DNA of 64,000 bases from Ktedonobacteria bacterium brp13 (GTDB lineage Bacteria; Chloroflexota; Ktedonobacteria; Ktedonobacterales; Ktedonobacteraceae): assembly GCA_015099395.1 (NCBI GenBank), contig AP024096.1, forward strand, positions 6,923,485-6,987,484, given 5' to 3'. Positions 15,667 to 24,336 of this stretch are shown here, one piece after another. Within the stretch, counting starts at the first letter, position 1, and every line of letters begins with the position of its first letter. Made by a program: the position numbers and the translations under genes. The notes beneath the pieces were generated by a model, which saw only the letters and a program-made list of their open reading frames with translations, made no database searches and had not been told where the DNA came from.

Positions 15667-15860
15667 TCAATCTTTCTTTGCAACAGTCATCTTTGAAGTG
15701 GAAGACTTCTTTTTCTCAAGAGAGGGGTACAGGCGTTTGGGTAGTGTTACAAAAAAATTAAGCTCATCCAAGTTTGTTTCAGGGAGAATAATAACAGAAA
15801 ATGGAGAGAAGTATCAGACAATTCTAGAAGCTTTAGCCGAAATAGTTACAGAGAATATGT

Positions 15861-15906
15861 GCGAGTGCAATGGAAAGCCTCGCAAAAGGCTTTCCATTGC
15901 ACTCGC
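15861..15906. repeat. Perfect 20-bp inverted repeat, 6-nt loop
   Basis: GCGAGTGCAATGGAAAGCCT (15861-15880) is followed after CGCAAA by its exact complement (15887-15906). No T run follows on either side. It could be a strong factor-independent stop, a small RNA hairpin or a decayed insertion end. It lies between the integrase remnant and the sugar operon. Confidence 0.7.
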
Positions 15907-15940
15907 GACATGAGCCGGATAGCGTTTGCATTTACACGTG

Positions 15941-15975
15941 ACAGGCCGATGGGAGGCTCAGACCCGTCGGCCTGT
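15941..15975 (-). terminator. Hairpin after the MFS-mannosidase operon
   Basis: ACAGGCCGATGGG (15941-15953) pairs with CCCGTCGGCCTGT (15963-15975) over 13 positions with one G-U. It lies 45 bp after the transporter stop codon on the minus strand. It has no U tract, so its role as a terminator is inferred from place and strength only. Confidence 0.45.
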
Positions 15976-16019
15976 CGCGGCGTAGCAGGCTGCCGAGGTA
16001 GCTTTACTGAGGCGCTACG

Positions 16020-17324
16020 TTAGCGCACAGACCTGATGGGCTGAACCAGGAAGGCTCCTGCCAGCGTGATCAGCCCTGCCATTACGAACATGATGAGATA
16101 GCTATTGTGAGTCAGGCTGAGGACAATCCCGGCCATCAGAGGCGCCAGGGACTGGGGCAGCGAGTTGGCAATATTCAGAATGCCCAGGTCTTTTCCCCGG
16201 TCTCCCTCAGAGGGCAGAACGAGCGTGACCAGCACAAAGTCAACCGCCAGGTAACAGCCAAACCCGACGCCTTGCAAGCAGGTAGCAACGATCACCACTG
16301 GCCACGAGGGGAAAAAACCCATCAAGAACAACGCAAGCGCCATGATGACGCTGGCGATAATCACAAACAGCTTGCGGCGCTGAAAACGATCAGAGAGCAT
16401 GCCGCCCACGATGGTTGAGAGAATCAGGAAGACGACCGAAAACAGGCTCAAAAGCGAAGAACCCTGCGCAATTGTCTGGCCAGGAAAGAGTCGCGTGTAG
16501 TGGATCGCATCCTGAAGATAATAATAGGTATAGCCGGTCGCCGAGGCATACCCCAGCATGACAATAAAACGCGCGAGCCAGGCCCAGCCAAAATCGGGAT
16601 AGGCCTGGGGATTGATCCAGAAATTTTTCAGGAACGTCCCCAGCCGGAAGGGTGGCAGATACCCTCTGGGAAGCACCTTCTCACGGAGAAAGAAGGTGTA
16701 GGGAAGCAGAAACACCAGGACCAGCGCGATCAGGAACAGGTAACTGATGTCGATGCTCTTCAATACCTGACCGATCAGGATCACGCCAAGAATCGCGCCA
16801 AGTGGCGTGGCCATACTGACAAGGCCGGTAATCGTTCCGCGCTGGCTCGCGGGAATCCGGTCAGGGACAATCGCTGTGGTGGCTGCCTGGAGAAAATTCG
16901 AGAAGAGCTGCATCAAGCTCCAACCGATGACCAGAGCCACAATAGTGCTTGCCTTCCACAACAGAGCCAGGGCCAGGGCGCTCAGGAGTGCCCCGACCAG
17001 AATCCATGGGCGCCTCCGTCCCAGCCGCGAGCTCGTTCGATCACTTAACGCGCCAACGATAGGGTTGGCGATCAATGAGATAAAGGCGCCTATCGAGGTC
17101 ACAATGCCCAGGTTGAGCGTTTTGTGGACCGGGTCAATGGCTCCCACCTGTTCCGGCAAGAGTAATTGGAGCACAGGGAGAACGCTTATCCAGATCACCA
17201 GGTTTGCCGCCGTCAGCGCGGTGACAAAGCCTTTGCTCACTGGCTGAGTAGGAGCCTGCAATGCTTCGGGAACCTCCTGAGAGGCCGAATCCGGCTCTAA
17301 CGAAGAAAGTGGATAACCTGCCAT
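16020..17324 (-). CDS. MFS sugar transporter (GPH/SLC45-like)
   Basis: This 434-residue polytopic membrane protein has about 12 hydrophobic helices. The loop after helix 2 carries NPIVGALSDRTSSRLGRRRP, the major-facilitator signature in the form typical of glycoside-cation symporters and SLC45-type sucrose carriers. The N terminus (about 35 residues) is cytoplasmic and Pro/Ser-rich. The gene begins 15 bp after the beta-mannosidase stop, so the two form one operon, which suggests that the substrate is a mannoside or mannobiose. Downstream is a strong hairpin. Confidence 0.85.
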   Translation of the reverse strand: MAGYPLSSLEPDSASQEVPEALQAPTQPVSKGFVTALTAANLVIWISVLPVLQLLLPEQVGAIDPVHKTLNLGIVTSIGAFISLIANPIVGALSDRTSSRLGRRRPWILVGALLSALALALLWKASTIVALVIGWSLMQLFSNFLQAATTAIVPDRIPASQRGTITGLVSMATPLGAILGVILIGQVLKSIDISYLFLIALVLVFLLPYTFFLREKVLPRGYLPPFRLGTFLKNFWINPQAYPDFGWAWLARFIVMLGYASATGYTYYYLQDAIHYTRLFPGQTIAQGSSLLSLFSVVFLILSTIVGGMLSDRFQRRKLFVIIASVIMALALFLMGFFPSWPVVIVATCLQGVGFGCYLAVDFVLVTLVLPSEGDRGKDLGILNIANSLPQSLAPLMAGIVLSLTHNSYLIMFVMAGLITLAGAFLVQPIRSVR

Positions 17325-17339
17325 AATGATACCTCCTTT

Positions 17340-19916
17340 TTAGAGCCAAGCAACGGAAAGCATCTCGGGCGTAATGGTCCGAGCCTGGTTTGAGATAGAA
17401 ATGGTTCGCGTCTCCCCTGCACTCATATCAAAGTAATTGTCGCTAAAGTGCGTCTGATCATCCGCAATGCTAAGATGAACAAAAAAAGCATAGGAGGATG
17501 CGTGTAGATGAACATGCATTTCATGCTCACTCTGTGGCGTGATGGTGAACTCCGGCGCAACTGGGGAACGCTCCAGATTCTTGACGGCGGTGAAGAAGTG
17601 CCGATTGGTGGGAAATTGCTCTTGCCGGGAACGTACCAGGAGATAGCACCCATGCACATCCGCAACACGTTGGGCGTCCGACTGCCAGACCGGCTGACTC
17701 CCATTGGCCGGGATATTGACTTGCAACGCTTCTTCCCAGAGGACACCCTCGTCAAAAGAACTATACTGGATTACCACTGTATCGTTTATCTCGTGCAGCG
17801 TGTCGTTGGTCAGCCAGAGTTCGATCGTTCCATCCTTTAGCGCTTTAAAAGAGGCCAGGACTGGCGCATACGCTCGCCGGACATAGTAATAGCTGGCCTT
17901 GCCAAAGCCATAGTAGTCGATGATACTCCAGCTAAAGCCCGGCCAGCAGTCGTTCAATTGCCAGATCAACGAGCCAGAGCAGTGAGGCTTGCGCCGGCGG
18001 AAATGTTCAATGCCAAACTTGAGGCCCTCAGCCTGAGCGATCATACTAAAATCGATATACTCTTCCAGATCCTGTGGCAGACCTGTGACCGACGACATCA
18101 ACAGATCTCCCTTATCTTTGGGATTGTCTTTATTGTGATGATCGATCGAGGGACTGTGGTGATAGAGCTGATCTGCTGGAATAACCCGGCGCAGCGTCTC
18201 GGCTACCGGGGAGGCATGCATGCCAAATTCGCTGACAAAGCGGGCGCTATCTTCCGCGTAATGGACAAACGAGACCGCCTCCGGTGTCGGCTGGAGGAAC
18301 AAAGAAGGCATCTCGGACGTCTGGGCGGGCGGATTATCGGCATCGGGCAGGGGAAAGCCGTGCCAGACATGCCAGTCGTGGTAATCTCCCTCCAGCATGC
18401 CATCTCCAAACGGGCTGCCTGGCCAGTAGGGCGTATGTCCATCATAAGCCTGGACAGCGCGCGGCATGATTTCGTCGTAGTAGAGTGTGCCAGATAGAGG
18501 ATTCAGGCCCGGGATGGACGCGCTCAACATCTGGTGAATCATCTGCGCTTCATTGTTGCCACACCAGAGGGCCATACTGGGATGGTTGCGCAGGCGTTTG
18601 ACCTGATAGCGCACTTCCGCACTTACTTCGTTGACAAAGTCCGCGTTATCCTCGGGATACTGTCCACAGGCAAACATGAAATCGTGCCAGAGTAAGATGC
18701 CGAGCTGGTCGCAGAGGGCGTAGAACTGATCCTGCTCATAAATACCACCGCCCCAGATGCGCAGCATATTCATATTGGCATCCCGCGCCGCTGTAAGCAG
18801 GGCTGTATAGCGTTCGGTCGTGACTGATCCTATGAGCGAACTGGCCGGGAGCCAGCTCGCCCCGCGCGCAAAGATGGGCACGTTGTTGAGAAGAAAGCGG
18901 AAGAAATGTGTTCCTGGCTCTGCCGGGTCCGGCGTCTGATCCAATTGCAGGGTGCGAATACCCACCTGGAGCTCTTGCTGATCTAGCTCGACCTCACCCT
19001 GGCGCAAACTAACCTGCAATGTATACAGCGCTGGCTTACCCAGTTCGGGCGTCCACCAGAGCTGGGGGTGTTCAACGCGCACAGAAAAATGGGAAACCAG
19101 GCCCTCGTCGTTCTCACCTGGAGATACCAGTTGCGCTTCCGTCGTCTCTTCTGAGGGTTCTCCCGGTGCTGTGAGTTTGAACGCGACAGTGAACGGGCCC
19201 TCGCCTGCAAAGTGTTCTACCTCGACCTTGATCGAGATCAGGGCCAGATCTTGCTCCTGGTCTACTTTCTCTGTTGCGAAGTGGACCCCGACAATCGCCG
19301 CCTGGCGCTGGCGATACAATTGCACCGGGCGCCAGATTCCCACGGTCGGCAGATCAGGGCCAAAATCCCAGCCATAGCCAAATTGAGCCTTGCGCATCAA
19401 CGTGCGACCGGTATTTCCCAGAAGACCGGCATTGTCTAAGAGAGGCAGACCCCAGGAAGGTGCGGTCATGTCTTTGATGCGATCCAGAGGGCGGTCGAAG
19501 CAGATGGCCAGCGTATTCGGGCCGTTCAGGCGCATCTGTTCGGTCACGTCAAAGACGGCCTCGCGGAACATGTTGGATGAGTGACCAATTTCCTGGCCGT
19601 TGAGCCAGATGGTCGCAAAGGTATCTAATCCCGAGAAGACAAGTCGCAGGCGTTCATCTGCCTGGAGAGCAGTTTCTTGCTCGTATAGAAATTCGACGCG
19701 ATACCACCATTCGCGGTCGCGCACCCAGGCGCATGTTAATTCGTTTTGATCATAAAACGGGTCTTGTACGCGGCCAGCCGCCACCAGAGCCTGGTAGACA
19801 TCTCCAGGCGCCGAAATATCGATCCACTCATCATCGATGGTGAAGTGCTCAGTAAAAGCTCCAAGAGCTCTTCCTTCTCCTGGCGCAAAATCTTTGAGCT
19901 TCCAGCGATCGAACAT
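17340..19916 (-). CDS. Beta-mannosidase, glycoside hydrolase family 2
   Basis: The start at 19916 (MFDRWKLKDFAPGEG) follows GGAG at 9 bases and gives 858 residues, normal for the family; an upstream in-frame ATG at 20036 would add 40 atypical residues. The N-terminal jelly roll (about 1-180) carries the WWYRVEF and FSGLDTFATIWLNGQEIG blocks usual in beta-mannosidases. Two immunoglobulin-like domains follow, then a TIM barrel with NMLRIWGGGIYE, the acid/base Glu in LWCGNNEAQM (about E456) and the nucleophile Glu in FVSEFGMHA (about E563). No signal peptide is seen, so it should act in the cytoplasm on mannosides imported by the co-transcribed MFS carrier, releasing mannose. Confidence 0.92.
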   Translation of the reverse strand: MFDRWKLKDFAPGEGRALGAFTEHFTIDDEWIDISAPGDVYQALVAAGRVQDPFYDQNELTCAWVRDREWWYRVEFLYEQETALQADERLRLVFSGLDTFATIWLNGQEIGHSSNMFREAVFDVTEQMRLNGPNTLAICFDRPLDRIKDMTAPSWGLPLLDNAGLLGNTGRTLMRKAQFGYGWDFGPDLPTVGIWRPVQLYRQRQAAIVGVHFATEKVDQEQDLALISIKVEVEHFAGEGPFTVAFKLTAPGEPSEETTEAQLVSPGENDEGLVSHFSVRVEHPQLWWTPELGKPALYTLQVSLRQGEVELDQQELQVGIRTLQLDQTPDPAEPGTHFFRFLLNNVPIFARGASWLPASSLIGSVTTERYTALLTAARDANMNMLRIWGGGIYEQDQFYALCDQLGILLWHDFMFACGQYPEDNADFVNEVSAEVRYQVKRLRNHPSMALWCGNNEAQMIHQMLSASIPGLNPLSGTLYYDEIMPRAVQAYDGHTPYWPGSPFGDGMLEGDYHDWHVWHGFPLPDADNPPAQTSEMPSLFLQPTPEAVSFVHYAEDSARFVSEFGMHASPVAETLRRVIPADQLYHHSPSIDHHNKDNPKDKGDLLMSSVTGLPQDLEEYIDFSMIAQAEGLKFGIEHFRRRKPHCSGSLIWQLNDCWPGFSWSIIDYYGFGKASYYYVRRAYAPVLASFKALKDGTIELWLTNDTLHEINDTVVIQYSSFDEGVLWEEALQVNIPANGSQPVWQSDAQRVADVHGCYLLVRSRQEQFPTNRHFFTAVKNLERSPVAPEFTITPQSEHEMHVHLHASSYAFFVHLSIADDQTHFSDNYFDMSAGETRTISISNQARTITPEMLSVAWL

Positions 19917-19953
19917 TGCTTTTCTCCTTTTTCTTCGAGGGTTCAACTGGGTG

Positions 19954-19992
19954 CCATTCCACCAGAAAACAATCGCTTTTCTGGTGGAATGG
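19954..19992. promoter_or_regulatory. Perfect 16-bp inverted repeat in the mannosidase leader
   Basis: CCATTCCACCAGAAAA (19954-19969) and TTTTCTGGTGGAATGG (19977-19992) are exact complements across 7 bases. It lies 38-76 bp upstream of the mannosidase start. It could be an operator or an mRNA leader hairpin. Confidence 0.6.
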
Positions 19993-20141
19993 CTGTTCTT
20001 TGTGTGAAGTATAGGTGGCTTGCTGGTCATTGTCATGTTTCCAACGATACATTTGATAGTTTTTCTCTTTGTGTGGAGATGGCCGAAAGAACGGTAAAAG
20101 AGGCAAAAATGGGAGATTGCGGCCTCCTCCCCTGGTTGATA

Positions 20142-20187
20142 ATTTGTTCCCCAAGGTCAAAAAAGCCATATCTGTTGGGTGACAAAA
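20142..20187 (-). promoter_or_regulatory. Regulator-binding dyad upstream of the mannosidase operon
   Basis: ATTTGTTCCCCAAG (20142-20155) and GTTGGGTGACAAAA (20174-20187) form an imperfect dyad. The same layout occurs as a perfect dyad before the LuxR gene at 23521-23567, and the spacer also matches (AAAA..CCATA.C.GTTGGG). It lies in the intergenic region after the LuxR stop and about 226 bp before the mannosidase ATG. Confidence 0.6.
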
Positions 20188-20211
20188 TCACGGTGAGCGG
20201 AGGAGATGGAC

Positions 20212-23200
20212 TCAGAGCAGGGAAAGCTCGCGAGCGCGGATGAGCGCCTGAGTGCGATTGCTGACTTGTAGGTTCGCGAGGATAGCATTCACATGGCGCT
20301 TAACCGTCCCGAGGGTGATGATGAGTTGATTGGCAATCTCCTGATTTGAGGCGCCGGTGCCCAGTAAAAGTAAGACTTCCCTTTCTCGTGGGCTCAGGAT
20401 CTGTGCTCCTGCTCTCATACGTTCGCGCAGAAGCGCGAGTTGATCGGGTTGCGTTATGGATAAGGTGTTGAGCTTGGCTGCGGCAAGAATGGACTGGACC
20501 GACATGCTCATCGAGGGCGAAGACTCAGCGATCTTTCGCAGGAGCGGTTCAAGGAGCGGCAGTTCGCGTACAACACTGCGCAAGTATCCTTCCAGGCGGA
20601 CATACTCCAGCACGATGGAGAGTAGATCCTGCGTGCGTGCGTGTTCCCCCAGCATCTCGTGGTTCAAAGCCAGCAACATCAAAAGCTCAAGGCTGTTTCC
20701 CGGGCGGGTTCGGGCTTTTTCCTCCTGCAACAGCTGATGGAGCACGAGCTGCGCAGCTCGTAGCACTGTGCGTTGTGAACGGTCATGAGTCTGCATGAGC
20801 ACCAGGCGGAACTGGACCATATAGCCGCGCTGTTCGTGAATTTCAGGCAGGGAGACCAGGGAGATTCCCTGCTGCTCAGCCCAGGTGAGCGCTTCTGTGA
20901 GTTGTCCGGCACTCAATGAGATGGCTGCCCGCTGCGCCGAGATTTGCGGCAGCAGGGTAGATGCTAAAGGAAAAGGCTCGATCAACTGAGCAAAATCGCG
21001 CAGGATCATATGAGCACGCTGCGTATCACCCTGGACACTGGCAATTTCGGCCAGCGTGCTGATGCCCTGCAATAGGATCTCATTCTGGATGAAAGGCAAC
21101 ATCTTATAGAATTGTTTACTGAAGTGTTGCCAGGTAGTATCATCGGTGCTGCGGGAAGAGGTAAATATCTCCTGCAAGAGCCGGTATCCATGAGACAGGA
21201 TGTCCTCAGCCTCCTTGAGATTGTTCTGCTCCCAGCGCAAATAACCCAGGCCAAAGTAGAATGTGATGTTGAGTGACTCATCTGAAAAAACCTGTTTCCA
21301 CTGCTCAATCAACTGCGCCGCGCGCTCATAGAGGGCCTGCGCACGCCGGAGCTTTCCCTGTTGCTGGCTGGAGAAAGCGCTGTGTACCAGGCGATACAGA
21401 GTCGTGGGAAAACGAAACTCTTTCTCTTTAAGTGCTGCGTTCTCGCGAGATGGCTCCTCTAAACTCGCAGGACTGTTCTGTTTCGTCTTTTGCATCTGTA
21501 ATAAGGAGCTCAGGAACAGCGCGATAGTCTGCTTCTCGGGAATGGCGGAGAGCAGTCGGGAAGCCTGCTGCTCCCAGAAAAAGCCCCGCACAAGATCGCC
21601 CTGGTAGATCGCCAGGAAACCGCGCAGCAAAGCAGTTTCTCCCAGACGGGTCTCCTGCTCAACACCATTCTCCTCTCTCTCGTACACTGAGCGCTCGATG
21701 ATCTCCAGGCGCGCTTCTGCTACGGTAAACTGGTAGGTGATCAGCAAGAGCGCCACATAATGCAGATGGAGTTCGGGGTATTCCAGCAGCAGTGCTTCCG
21801 GCAGGGCGCGCACCCATTCCAGCATGGTCTGGAGCGGCACTTCATGGGAAAGCGTATCTTTATCAGGAAGAATGAGGTGCAGCGCCAGTCGCGTATCAGG
21901 AATAGCCAGGGCATGCTGCACCGCTTCCGGGATAAGCATATGCCAGGCATACCAGGTACAGGCACGCCGATGCAGTTCTGGCACCAGCTCTGCGCTAGTT
22001 TGCTGAAGCCGTGCGTGCAGCATTTCGGCGAAGAGCGGATGATACCGATACCAGCGACGCTCTTCGTCCAATGGATACAAAAAAAGCCTGGCCTCCTCTA
22101 GCTCCTCCAAGGTCTTCTGTCCATTCGATTGGCCAGTGACCATCTCACAGAGGGAGGCATTCAGGCGCGAGAGCAGGCTGGTCTGCACCAGAAACGCTTC
22201 CCACTCAGGCGGCTGGTGTGCCAGGATCTCTTCAAAAAGGTAGCGGTAGACAAAGCGATGCTGTCCGGTAAAGGCATTGAGGACTTCTCCCATACCTGTA
22301 TGTTTCTGGAGCAGCAGGGCCGCTAACTGCACGCCCGCAACCCATCCTTCAGTGCGTTGTTCCAGCAGTTGCACCTCCTCGTGAAGGAGGGGCATTTGCA
22401 TTAACTCGCGGAAATAGCGGGCGATTTCTGGCACGTTCAAACGGAGATCGACCTCATCAATTTCAAAAAGCTGCCGATTGACTCGCAAACGTCCGAGCGT
22501 TAAAGGAGGGGTAGTTCTGCTGCTCAGAAGCACATGGATCTGTGGCGGCAGGTGGGCCAACAGGTAATCCAGCGCGCTATGGAGCACGTGCGAGGTGATC
22601 ACCTGATAATCATCCAGGACCAGCAAGCAGGCGGGAAATGAGGCCAGATCATTGGACAGCGCAGGCAAAATAGCTTCCCACGCCGTGAGCGGTTGTCTCT
22701 GGAGCTGCTCCGTGACAGCCATTCTCAATCCTGGCTCAATCTGCTGGAACACGGCAATCAGATAGCGCAGAAAGTGACTCACCTCATTGTCCTCAGCCTC
22801 ACACGTGAGCCAGGCGACTGGATGATTATACTCGGCCAGCCATTGTGCCAAAAGCGTCGTTTTGCCAAAACCAGCGGCAGCAGAGAGGACCGTCAGGGTG
22901 CGCGTCGTGCCTTGTTCTAAAAGAGCAAATAGGCGCTCACGCCTGATCAGAGGATGCTGGACCAGTGGGGGCGAGAGCCTGGTGGTCAGAAAGAGGGGTG
23001 CGTCTGCTGCCAGCAGGGGTGCTAACGCTGTCTGATGGAGTTCAACGGGTTTTTCCGAGTGTGTGGCAAAGGCAAACGGCGCAGCAAACTGGGCAGGAGA
23101 GTGCTGTGAGAGCGCTGCTTCACCCTGTGGGTTTGGCAGACCTCGTGCCTGTTGCAACTGCTGTGCCACCTCTTCCAGGCGCTCGACAGTAAGTTCACGA

Positions 23201-23466
23201 GATCGGCCAAGATACTTTTTCACGACTTTCTGGGCGTTGCGGCGATAGGCATACCAGTAACTGCCCCCGTGCTGTCGCCGCTCCTGGCAGACTGTCATCG
23301 CTCCATTTTTGCCCTGGAAAGTAAAAGAGGAGCGAGTGGCAAGCCAGTCAAACCATTCCAGGCTTCCCGGCTCAAAGCTGAGCAGGTGCCTGCGCTGATC
23401 TTGGTAGATGTCATAAGCCGCGCGCTCTAAACGCCAGATTACGCCACAATCAGCAGCTTTGGGCAT
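20212..23466 (-). CDS. MalT/LAL-type LuxR transcriptional activator
   Basis: The start at 23466 (MPKAADCGVIWRL) follows AAGGAGAG and gives 1,084 residues. Residues about 25-105 form an N-terminal module with FDWLATRSSFTFQGKNG and YWYAYRRNAQKVVKKYLG, resembling the DNA-binding or substrate-recognition heads seen in large LuxR proteins of filamentous Chloroflexota. A STAND ATPase follows with Walker A AAGFGKTTLL (about 199) and a LLVLDDYQVI Walker B. A long TPR-like helical array comes next, then a C-terminal LuxR helix-turn-helix: LSPREREVLLLLGTGASNQE, then GTVKRHVNAILANL. Such ATP-dependent activators answer to small sugars. The neighbouring mannosidase operon and the shared dyad suggest that it controls this operon and itself. 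Confidence 0.9.
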   Translation of the reverse strand: MPKAADCGVIWRLERAAYDIYQDQRRHLLSFEPGSLEWFDWLATRSSFTFQGKNGAMTVCQERRQHGGSYWYAYRRNAQKVVKKYLGRSRELTVERLEEVAQQLQQARGLPNPQGEAALSQHSPAQFAAPFAFATHSEKPVELHQTALAPLLAADAPLFLTTRLSPPLVQHPLIRRERLFALLEQGTTRTLTVLSAAAGFGKTTLLAQWLAEYNHPVAWLTCEAEDNEVSHFLRYLIAVFQQIEPGLRMAVTEQLQRQPLTAWEAILPALSNDLASFPACLLVLDDYQVITSHVLHSALDYLLAHLPPQIHVLLSSRTTPPLTLGRLRVNRQLFEIDEVDLRLNVPEIARYFRELMQMPLLHEEVQLLEQRTEGWVAGVQLAALLLQKHTGMGEVLNAFTGQHRFVYRYLFEEILAHQPPEWEAFLVQTSLLSRLNASLCEMVTGQSNGQKTLEELEEARLFLYPLDEERRWYRYHPLFAEMLHARLQQTSAELVPELHRRACTWYAWHMLIPEAVQHALAIPDTRLALHLILPDKDTLSHEVPLQTMLEWVRALPEALLLEYPELHLHYVALLLITYQFTVAEARLEIIERSVYEREENGVEQETRLGETALLRGFLAIYQGDLVRGFFWEQQASRLLSAIPEKQTIALFLSSLLQMQKTKQNSPASLEEPSRENAALKEKEFRFPTTLYRLVHSAFSSQQQGKLRRAQALYERAAQLIEQWKQVFSDESLNITFYFGLGYLRWEQNNLKEAEDILSHGYRLLQEIFTSSRSTDDTTWQHFSKQFYKMLPFIQNEILLQGISTLAEIASVQGDTQRAHMILRDFAQLIEPFPLASTLLPQISAQRAAISLSAGQLTEALTWAEQQGISLVSLPEIHEQRGYMVQFRLVLMQTHDRSQRTVLRAAQLVLHQLLQEEKARTRPGNSLELLMLLALNHEMLGEHARTQDLLSIVLEYVRLEGYLRSVVRELPLLEPLLRKIAESSPSMSMSVQSILAAAKLNTLSITQPDQLALLRERMRAGAQILSPREREVLLLLGTGASNQEIANQLIITLGTVKRHVNAILANLQVSNRTQALIRARELSLL

Positions 23467-23520
23467 AACTCTCCTTCTCTCTTTCTCTCTTTCAAAAAGT
23501 GAAGCCTCTACCACTTCGTA

Positions 23521-23567
23521 TTTTGTTTCCCAACATCTAAAAATACCATACCAGTTGGGAAACAAAA
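23521..23567 (-). promoter_or_regulatory. Perfect 14-bp dyad upstream of the LuxR gene
   Basis: TTTTGTTTCCCAAC (23521-23534) and GTTGGGAAACAAAA (23554-23567) are exact complements separated by 19 bp, 55-101 bp before the LuxR start. The dyad matches that before the mannosidase operon. The likely meaning is autoregulation. Confidence 0.68.
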
Positions 23568-23733
23568 ATGCAAGCCGATGATGGAAGCCGCGTGCTCCTG
23601 GTACTATATGCAGTTAGGTGCTCAAATGTGTCCAGGGCAGGCAAAGCTCAGCAAGACACGTCGGCTTATAAAGATCGTTCCCGCCGGGAAGAAGAACTCC
23701 CTCTCTTGTTCTCTTTGGGGAGACCTGACCGCG

Positions 23734-24030
23734 CTACTGACCGCTTAGAGGGTTATTTGCAGTCAGCCAGGTATGGAATTTCTGCATCGTATCCTCCTGT
23801 AAGGGCGGCAGGATATGCGAATAAATTTCAAGGGTCACAAGAATACTGTTATGCCCAAGCAGTTCATTACAAAAAATCCACCGCTCTTTGTTCCAACTCT
23901 TCTCATGCTCTGTTTGCTGCTGCCGTTGTTGAGATGCGTGGCGGTGAAGGGCTTCAAGAGCTAAGGGCGTCAATTGAATACAGCGACGACTGGAATTCTT
24001 TATTGTATTCGTAGATACAAATAGAGGGAT
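23734..24030 (-). pseudogene. Tyrosine recombinase remnant with internal deletion
   Basis: The minus-strand frame reads SSRRCIQLTPLALEALHRH, a charged helix and RWIFCNE, then jumps directly to LLGHNSILVTLEIYSHILPP, ending in QKFHTWLTANNPL. In relatives, about 60 residues with the first catalytic Arg and HxxR box stand between CNE and LLGH, so this copy has an in-frame internal deletion and lacks the N terminus. It belongs to the same family as the fragment at 15475. The flanks 24031-24330 and 23568-23733 show no gene of their own. Confidence 0.75.
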
Positions 24031-24336
24031 CATTTGCATGCCTTGTGACAAGAAAGTCTGGCATAGGGTAGTGGAAGATGCAGGGTTGCACAGAGGCAAA
24101 TAATACGCTATTCTCTCCCAGAGAAGCAAAAATGTTCTTCTTGTGTTATGTTGTCTGTCTGTGTGGAAGAGTGAGGAACATGCCGGTGTCGATATACCAT
24201 GAGATTGTCATGGCACGCAATCCCCTTGTGCGTAAGCTCCGGGATAGAAGCTGCCTACCAGGACATCAGGAATGGGAGAAGAGTCCGAACAGCAACACAT
24301 AAGCACACTTGAAAAAATCCATGAGAGGAGTTTCGT

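Noticed and set aside
15575-15913. Plus-strand frame of 112 residues
   Set aside because: Its first third is antisense to a recombinase remnant and its end runs into a perfect hairpin; no ribosome-binding site or motif.
16107-17247. Long plus-strand frames opposite the MFS transporter
   Set aside because: They are shadow frames of a GC-rich coding region; the charged, low-complexity sequence has no family signal.
23568-24014. Plus-strand frame of 148 residues
   Set aside because: It is antisense to the recombinase remnant, and its composition is not protein-like.
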